This document shows, piece by piece, positions 59,299 to 64,000 of a stretch of DNA of 64,000 nucleotides. The position numbers and the translations under genes were made by a program. The DNA comes from Plantactinospora sp040120695 (GTDB taxonomy: Bacteria; Actinomycetota; Actinomycetes; Mycobacteriales; Micromonosporaceae), in contig NZ_JBEEAC010000034.1 of the NCBI RefSeq assembly GCF_040120695.1, positions 1-64,000 on the forward strand, written 5' to 3'. Under the pieces are notes generated by a model. It worked only from the letters and a program-made list of their open reading frames with translations, did not search any database and was not told the DNA's origin. Positions within the stretch are counted from its first letter, which is position 1. Each line of letters begins with the position of its first letter.

Positions 59299-60125
59299 GA
59301 AGACCGAACCCGGGCCGGATCCTCGTCTACGTCGTCCTCGGGCTGGCCCTGATCCCGGTGCTCTTCCCGGTCTACTACGCGTTCGCCGGCGCCGTGATGG
59401 GCCCCGGTGACCTGGCCAGCTATCCCCCGTCACTGGTGCCGAGCGCCCTGCACTGGGCGAACTTCGGCGACGTCTTCCGGTCGGTTCCACTGGGCCGGTT
59501 CTACGTCAACTCCGCGGTGCAGGCCGGCGTCATCACCCTCGCCCAGGTGGTGACCAGCATCCTGGCCGCGTACGCCTTCGCGTTCCTGCGGATGCCGGCG
59601 AAGGCCGCGACCTTCGGTCTCTTCCTGGCCACCCTGATGGTGCCGTGGGAAGCGATCATCATTCCCAACTACCTGGCGATCTCGGACTGGGGACTGGCCC
59701 GGGGCGGGTTGACCTACCTCGGGCTGGTCCTGCCCTTCCTCGCCTCGGCGTTCGGCACCTTCCTGCTGCGCCAGGCGTTCCTGCAGTTCCCGACCGAGCT
59801 GCGGGACGCGGCGGTGATCGACGGTTGCGGTCACTGGCGGTTGTTGTGGCGGGTGATCGTACCGCTGTCCAAGCCGTCGATCGCCGCGGTCGGCGTCTAC
59901 GTCTTCCTCTCCGCGTGGAACCAGTACTTCTGGCCGTTGATCCTGGTCCGGGACGCCGAGTTCCAGACCCTGCAGATCGGTATCTCCCAGCTCAACGACG
60001 CCGAGGCGGCCCAACCCGGGCTGATCCTGGCGGGCGTAGCGCTCTCCCTGCTCCCCACGTTGGCCGTGGTCGTCTTCGGCCAGCGGTACATCGTCCGCGG
60101 ACTCACCGCCGGCGCACTGCGATAA
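59295..60125 (+). CDS. Carbohydrate ABC transporter permease, UgpE/MalG-like
   Basis: The 276 residues form six helices with the EAA motif LRDAAVIDGCGHWRLLWRVIVPLSKPSIAA, and UgpE-like LVPSALHWANFGDVFRSVPLGRFYVNS and AWNQYFWPLILVRD. ATG 59295 overlaps the first permease's stop. It forms the second half of the membrane pore. Confidence 0.88.
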   Translation: MRRPNPGRILVYVVLGLALIPVLFPVYYAFAGAVMGPGDLASYPPSLVPSALHWANFGDVFRSVPLGRFYVNSAVQAGVITLAQVVTSILAAYAFAFLRMPAKAATFGLFLATLMVPWEAIIIPNYLAISDWGLARGGLTYLGLVLPFLASAFGTFLLRQAFLQFPTELRDAAVIDGCGHWRLLWRVIVPLSKPSIAAVGVYVFLSAWNQYFWPLILVRDAEFQTLQIGISQLNDAEAAQPGLILAGVALSLLPTLAVVVFGQRYIVRGLTAGALR

Positions 60126-60165
60126 CCCCTGGCAAGGACCATCGAACCTCTCAAAAGGAGTAGAA

Positions 60166-61575
60166 ATGGCAAGTTCGCGGCTACGCCGGACGGGTGTGGT
60201 GGCCGTCGCCCTGCTCGTCGCCACCGCGCTGGTCGGCGGGTGCGGCTCCGGCTCTGACGAGGGCGGCTCGGCCGAGGCTCTGGAGGCACCGGGTCCCGAG
60301 GTGCTCGACAGCGCCGAGGGCAGGACGACCATCGAGTTCTGGCATGCCATGAAGGGTGCGAACGCCGCCGCGGTCGACAAGCTGGTCGCCGACTTCAACG
60401 CCCAGAGCGGCGGCAAGGTCGAGGTCAAACCGGTCTTCCAGGGCAACTACGACGAGACGATCGCCAAGTACAAGGCGTCGGTGCAGCAGAAGAGCACCCC
60501 GGCGCTGATCCAGATCTACGACATCGGCAGCCGGTTCATGGTGGACTCCCGGCAGGTCGTCCCGATGTACAGGTTCATCGAGAAGGACGGCTTCGACACC
60601 GCCGAGATCGAGCCGAACATCGCCAGCTACTACTCGGTCGAGGGCAAGCTCTGGTCGATGCCGTTCAACTCCTCGACCCCGCTGCTCTACCTGAACAAGG
60701 AGGCCTTCGAGCGGGCCCGGCTCGACCCGACCAAGCCACCGAAGACCCTCGCCGAGATCGGGGAGCTGGCCAAGCAGCTCACCGTCAAGGACAACAGCGG
60801 CAGGACCACCCAGTACGGCTTCGGTGCCGCGATCTACGGCTGGCTGCTCGAACAACTCCTCGCCACCGACGGCAAGGAGTACTGCGACAACGGCAACGGG
60901 CGCGAGAAGCTCGCGACGAAGGTCCAGTTCGACCAGCCCACCGGTGTGCAGGTGGCGCAGTGGTGGGCTGACCTGGTGCGCAACGGGTACGCCACGAACA
61001 CCGGCCGGAAGACCGACGACGCCCAGGCGGCGTTCAAGGCCGGTACCGTCGCGATGCACCTCGAATCCACAAGTGTGCTGCGCGGGTACGTCGACGCCGC
61101 CAAGGGCAGGTTCACCGTCCTCACCGCGCCGTACCCGAAGGTGACCGACGCGTCGACCGGCGGGCCGATCATCGGCGGTGCCTCGCTCTGGATCAACGGC
61201 GTCGGCCACAGCGACGCCGAGAAGCGGGGAGCCTGGGAGTTCGTCAAGTTCGCCTCCAGCGCCGCCCAGCAGGCCCAGTGGCACACCGGCACCGGCTACG
61301 TACCGATCAACCCGAAGGCTCTGGAGGAGCAGATCGACAAGGACTGGGTAGCCCAGTACCCCCAGTTCCGGACCGCCGTCGACCAGCTGCACGCTCTCCC
61401 GCCGTCGGTCGCGTCCGCCGGCTGCCTGCTCGGGGTGATGCCGCAGGCGCGCAAGGCCGCCGAGGACGGCCTGGAAGCCGCGATCGTCGGCGCCAAGCCG
61501 GCCGAACAGGCGCTGAAGGACGCCGCGGCGAGCGTCCAGCCGGAGATCGAGAGTTACAACAAGTCGGTCGGCTGA
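60166..61575 (+). CDS. Sugar-binding lipoprotein, UgpB-like
   Basis: The 469 residues start with MASSRLRRTGVVAVALLVATALVGGC, a lipobox signal with Cys26. AAAGGAG precedes ATG 60166. The mature protein matches SBP_bac_8 family members related to UgpB (IEFWHAMKGANAAAVDKLVADFN, YYSVEGKLWSMPFNSSTPLLYLNKEAF). UgpB relatives bind glycerol-3-phosphate diesters or oligosaccharides. It delivers substrate to the two permeases just upstream. The substrate is not settled. Confidence 0.88.
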   Translation: MASSRLRRTGVVAVALLVATALVGGCGSGSDEGGSAEALEAPGPEVLDSAEGRTTIEFWHAMKGANAAAVDKLVADFNAQSGGKVEVKPVFQGNYDETIAKYKASVQQKSTPALIQIYDIGSRFMVDSRQVVPMYRFIEKDGFDTAEIEPNIASYYSVEGKLWSMPFNSSTPLLYLNKEAFERARLDPTKPPKTLAEIGELAKQLTVKDNSGRTTQYGFGAAIYGWLLEQLLATDGKEYCDNGNGREKLATKVQFDQPTGVQVAQWWADLVRNGYATNTGRKTDDAQAAFKAGTVAMHLESTSVLRGYVDAAKGRFTVLTAPYPKVTDASTGGPIIGGASLWINGVGHSDAEKRGAWEFVKFASSAAQQAQWHTGTGYVPINPKALEEQIDKDWVAQYPQFRTAVDQLHALPPSVASAGCLLGVMPQARKAAEDGLEAAIVGAKPAEQALKDAAASVQPEIESYNKSVG

Positions 61576-61654
61576 GCCCACCGACGGCCGGTGCCGGTGC
61601 CGGCGGGCGGCCGGGGTGAGGTCCAACAGTTCTTGACTTGATGGACGGTGGCGG

Positions 61655-61669
61655 TGAAGGATTCTTTCA
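61655..61669. promoter_or_regulatory. Near-perfect palindrome before the DUF4185 gene
   Basis: TGAAGGATTCTTTCA is symmetric except for one pair. It lies 73 bp upstream of ATG 61742, close to a -35-like TTGACT (61633-61638). It may be an operator for the importer-linked exported protein. Confidence 0.4.
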
Positions 61670-61741
61670 GAGTCCCCGCCGGCCGCCACCTCACCCCGGC
61701 GTTCGTTCCTTCCACCGCCGTCCCGCACCGGAAGGCCAGAG

Positions 61742-62845
61742 ATGACACTCAACCGTCGCTCGTTCCTCGGCAGGGTGGCCGCGGTCGGTGCGGCCTCGGC
61801 GATCCTGCCGACGCTCGCGCTTCCCGGCACCGCCCAGGCCGCCACCTGGAAGAAGCGTCTGACCGGCGCCGACCTGGACACCAACAGCCGGTGGCGGGTG
61901 GCCGGCACCGACCTGGGCATCCCGTACGTGCTGGAGAACGGCTCCATCGGCTACCTCTTCGGCGACACCTTCAACACGCCCTGGCCGGAAGGCCCGCCGT
62001 TGCCGAACGACTGGCGCTCCCCGGTCATGTTGCGCTCCAACGTCCATCCCGGCGCGGCCGGCGGCGTCGTCTTCGACAGCGCGGCCCGGGTCGCCGGCAA
62101 CGGCCGGGCCCCGGAGCTGATGCACAACGGCCACAACGGGATCGGCATCGACGGCCTCTGGGAGGTCACCGTGATCCCCAACGACGGGATCAGCTTCCCG
62201 GAGACCGGACGGCAACTGATCTCCTACATGAGCATCGAGAACTGGAACGCACCACACTGGCGGACCCGCTACGCCGGCCTCGCCTACTCCGACAACGGCA
62301 ACGACTTCGTCCGTACCCCGCTGAAGTGGTGGAACAACGGCAGCAACACCGACCCGTTCCAGATGTGGACGATGCAGCGCGACGGCGACTGGGTGTACGT
62401 CTTCTCCGTGCGGTCCGGACGGCAGGACGGACCGATGATGCTGCGCCGGGTCCGCTGGGACCGGATGTTCTACCCCGAGTCGTACGAGGGCTGGGGCTGG
62501 AACGGCAGCAACTGGGGCTGGGGCCGTCCGTGCTCGCCGATCCTGAACGGTCGCTTCGGGGAGCCGTCGGTACGCCGACTGGCCGACGGTACCTGGGTGA
62601 TGGCCTACCTCAACTGCGCCACCGGCTGCATCGTCACCCGTACCGCCAGCGGCCCCGACCGGGTCTGGACCGCCGAGAAGGTGCAGGTCTACCCGTGGCA
62701 GGAGCCCGCGCTGTACGGCGGCTTCATCCATCCCTGGTCCAGTCGGAACCCGAACGACCTGCACCTCATGGTCTCCAAGTGGACCCGGGGACCGGACGGC
62801 AGGAGCACCGCGTATCACGTGAGCCAGTTCGTGGGTACGGCCTGA
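61742..62845 (+). CDS. Tat-exported DUF4185 protein
   Basis: The 367 residues open with a twin-arginine signal, LNRRSFLG, then a hydrophobic stretch and AQAATWKK cleavage region near residue 35. The mature protein is a DUF4185 propeller (GIPYVLENGSIGYLFGDTFNTPW, IGIDGLWEVTVIPNDGISF, RYAGLAYSDNGNDFVR). GGAAGG precedes ATG 61742. DUF4185 proteins resemble five-bladed glycosidase folds, and some act on arabinan or glycans; the activity here is not established. Proximity to the Ugp-like importer suggests that it releases the imported sugar. Confidence 0.85.
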   Translation: MTLNRRSFLGRVAAVGAASAILPTLALPGTAQAATWKKRLTGADLDTNSRWRVAGTDLGIPYVLENGSIGYLFGDTFNTPWPEGPPLPNDWRSPVMLRSNVHPGAAGGVVFDSAARVAGNGRAPELMHNGHNGIGIDGLWEVTVIPNDGISFPETGRQLISYMSIENWNAPHWRTRYAGLAYSDNGNDFVRTPLKWWNNGSNTDPFQMWTMQRDGDWVYVFSVRSGRQDGPMMLRRVRWDRMFYPESYEGWGWNGSNWGWGRPCSPILNGRFGEPSVRRLADGTWVMAYLNCATGCIVTRTASGPDRVWTAEKVQVYPWQEPALYGGFIHPWSSRNPNDLHLMVSKWTRGPDGRSTAYHVSQFVGTA

Positions 62846-62863
62846 CCGGCACCTCCTCGACAC

Positions 62864-62880
62864 CGGCCGTGCACCGGCCG
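62864..62880. terminator. Weak hairpin between convergent DUF4185 and TPR genes
   Basis: CGGCCG-tgcac-CGGCCG (62864-62880) forms a six-pair stem in the 40-bp convergent gap. Confidence 0.35.
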
Positions 62881-62885
62881 CGGCG

Positions 62886-64000
62886 TCACCCGCCAGGTTC
62901 ACCAGCGGTCGCGTCCCGGGGCGGGCAGGCTCCATCACCGACGCGGACGAGCGTCCCGAGGTGGCCCCGGACGTCCGCCGCCTCCGGCATGTCGAACTCG
63001 GTGTAGATGGCGTGGGCCCGCTCGTAATGGCTTCGCGCCGCGTCGGGGTCGCCGAGGGCCCGGTGCGAGTGGCCGATGCCGGTGTGGGCCCGGGCCGCCT
63101 GGTGCCCGGTGCCGGTCTCGCTGGCGATGGCGAGTGCCTCCGCGTGCTGGGCCAGCGCCTCGGCGGGCCGGCCGGCGAGTAGGGCGGCCTCACCGAGCCC
63201 GTTGAGCGAACGTGCCTGGGCGCCGCGCACACCGATCCGGCGGAAGAGCTCGAGTGCCTGCTGGAAGTACGCGGTCCCCGACCCCGGGTCGTCGAGACGC
63301 AGCGAGAGCACACCGAGCGTGTCCAGGGTGTGTGCCTCCACGATGGGGGTGTTCAGCTCGCGAAGCATGGCCAGGGACTCCCGTAGGTGCTCCGCGGCTC
63401 GCGCATATCCGCCCTGCCGTAGCTCGATGGCGCCGAGGTTGGTCAGCGCCGTCGCCTCGAAGGCCCGGGCGCCCATCTCCCGGAACCTCGCCAGCGCCCG
63501 CCGCTGGTGCTCGCCGGCATCCGCATAGCGGCCCAGCCGCTGCTCGAAGACGCCGAGGTTGTTCAGCGCCAGCGCTTCGCCGAGCCGGTCACCGGCCCGA
63601 CGGGACACCGTGATAGCCCGCAGCAGGAGCTCGATCGCGTCCTGGTTCCTGCCCTGGTGGAAACGGGCGACGCCGAGCCCGATCAGCGTCAACGCCTGAC
63701 CGACGAGGTCGCCGCGCCGCTGGAACCGGGCCAGCGCCTTCTGATGGTGCTCGACGGCCAGTTCGTACCGGCTCATCCGGGTGTAGGCCGCGCCGAGCTG
63801 TCGCAGCACGTGTGCCTCGCCGCCGAGGTCACCCACCCGCTCCGCGGCACGCTGGGCATGACCGTTGAGGGAGATCGCTTCGGTGAGGTGGGCGTCGATG
63901 AGGTAGCGGTGCACGATCCGGGCGAGCTCGACCGGGTAGTCAGACCTGCCGGAGGCGGCGGCGTGTGCGGCCACGGCCACCAGGTTGAACCGCTCCCTGT
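62886..64000 (-). CDS. TPR-repeat protein, C-terminal part of a probable NB-ARC/AfsR-like regulator
   Basis: The frame is open to the right edge, where codons before residue GTG 63980 read RERFNLVAVAA, so the gene probably starts outside. At least 364 residues are TPR repeats of about 40 residues (LGQALTLIGLGVARFHQGR, LGEALALNNLGVFEQRLGRY, AFEATALTNLGAIELRQGGY). The pattern, and the sentence RERxNLVAVAAHAA, is typical of the region after the NB-ARC ATPase in SARP/AfsR-type or tetratricopeptide regulators. No DNA-binding part is visible here. Confidence 0.75.
   Translation of the reverse strand, partial: RERFNLVAVAAHAAASGRSDYPVELARIVHRYLIDAHLTEAISLNGHAQRAAERVGDLGGEAHVLRQLGAAYTRMSRYELAVEHHQKALARFQRRGDLVGQALTLIGLGVARFHQGRNQDAIELLLRAITVSRRAGDRLGEALALNNLGVFEQRLGRYADAGEHQRRALARFREMGARAFEATALTNLGAIELRQGGYARAAEHLRESLAMLRELNTPIVEAHTLDTLGVLSLRLDDPGSGTAYFQQALELFRRIGVRGAQARSLNGLGEAALLAGRPAEALAQHAEALAIASETGTGHQAARAHTGIGHSHRALGDPDAARSHYERAHAIYTEFDMPEAADVRGHLGTLVRVGDGACPPRDATAGEPGG

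Overview
The window is high-GC DNA with many GTG starts, ATGA/GTGA four-base start/stop overlaps, lipobox and Tat signals, and GT-linker cellulases. Gene content and architecture (CBM2-fused glycoside hydrolases, PucR, PadR, HelR, Mrp, MsiK-type ABC importers that lack their own ATPase) point to a filamentous actinomycete, most likely Micromonosporaceae. This is inference from protein style, not from a marker gene. No rRNA, tRNA or CRISPR array was recognised.

Layout. 1-5.2 kb: a possible transposase tail at the edge, then a GntR regulator with a DUF6282 metal-dependent hydrolase, divergent from an SsuABC/TauABC-like importer, with paired GntR-like operators in between. 5.2-8.2 kb: an LppU/SCO3897-type membrane protein and a DrrAB-like exporter. 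8.3-16.3 kb: a hemicellulose island with secreted GH12-CBM2, CBM13-GH43 and CBM2-GH62 enzymes and a remarkable one-piece ECF sigma / zinc anti-sigma-like / membrane / AbfB protein. Palindromic operators lie in front of the enzymes. 16.3-20.9 kb: a fused FAD/Fe-S glycolate- or lactate-type dehydrogenase divergent from a PucR regulator.

21-36 kb: an anaerobic or hypoxic nitrogen-oxide respiration island. On the minus strand are a SufR-like Fe-S regulator, two polytopic membrane proteins and a copper nitrite reductase (nirK). On the plus strand are a hemerythrin-like protein, a DsbA/VKOR disulfide pair, narGHJI and the nitrate/nitrite transporter narK. DosR/DevR-like boxes sit before the hemerythrin gene and before narG. 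Together these would convert nitrate to nitrite to nitric oxide.

36-50.7 kb: metG with a duplicated promoter segment, a DksA/TraR zinc finger protein, an MreB-like ATPase with a small upstream ORF, a DODA-type dioxygenase, a complete Mrp Na+/H+ antiporter operon headed by a KhtT-like regulatory subunit, then small membrane proteins, DUF488, CBS-domain and methyltransferase genes. 50.7-54 kb: a sugar-phosphate module (PfkB kinase, FGGY kinase, divergent class II aldolase). 54-56.6 kb: a helR-type RNA polymerase protection ATPase preceded by a sequence closely matching the rifamycin-associated element. 56.6-58 kb: a PadR regulator/membrane protein pair with a leaderless promoter. 58.3-62.8 kb: a Ugp-like carbohydrate importer without ATPase plus a Tat-exported DUF4185 protein. 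The right edge cuts a TPR protein, probably the C-terminus of an NB-ARC/AfsR-like regulator.
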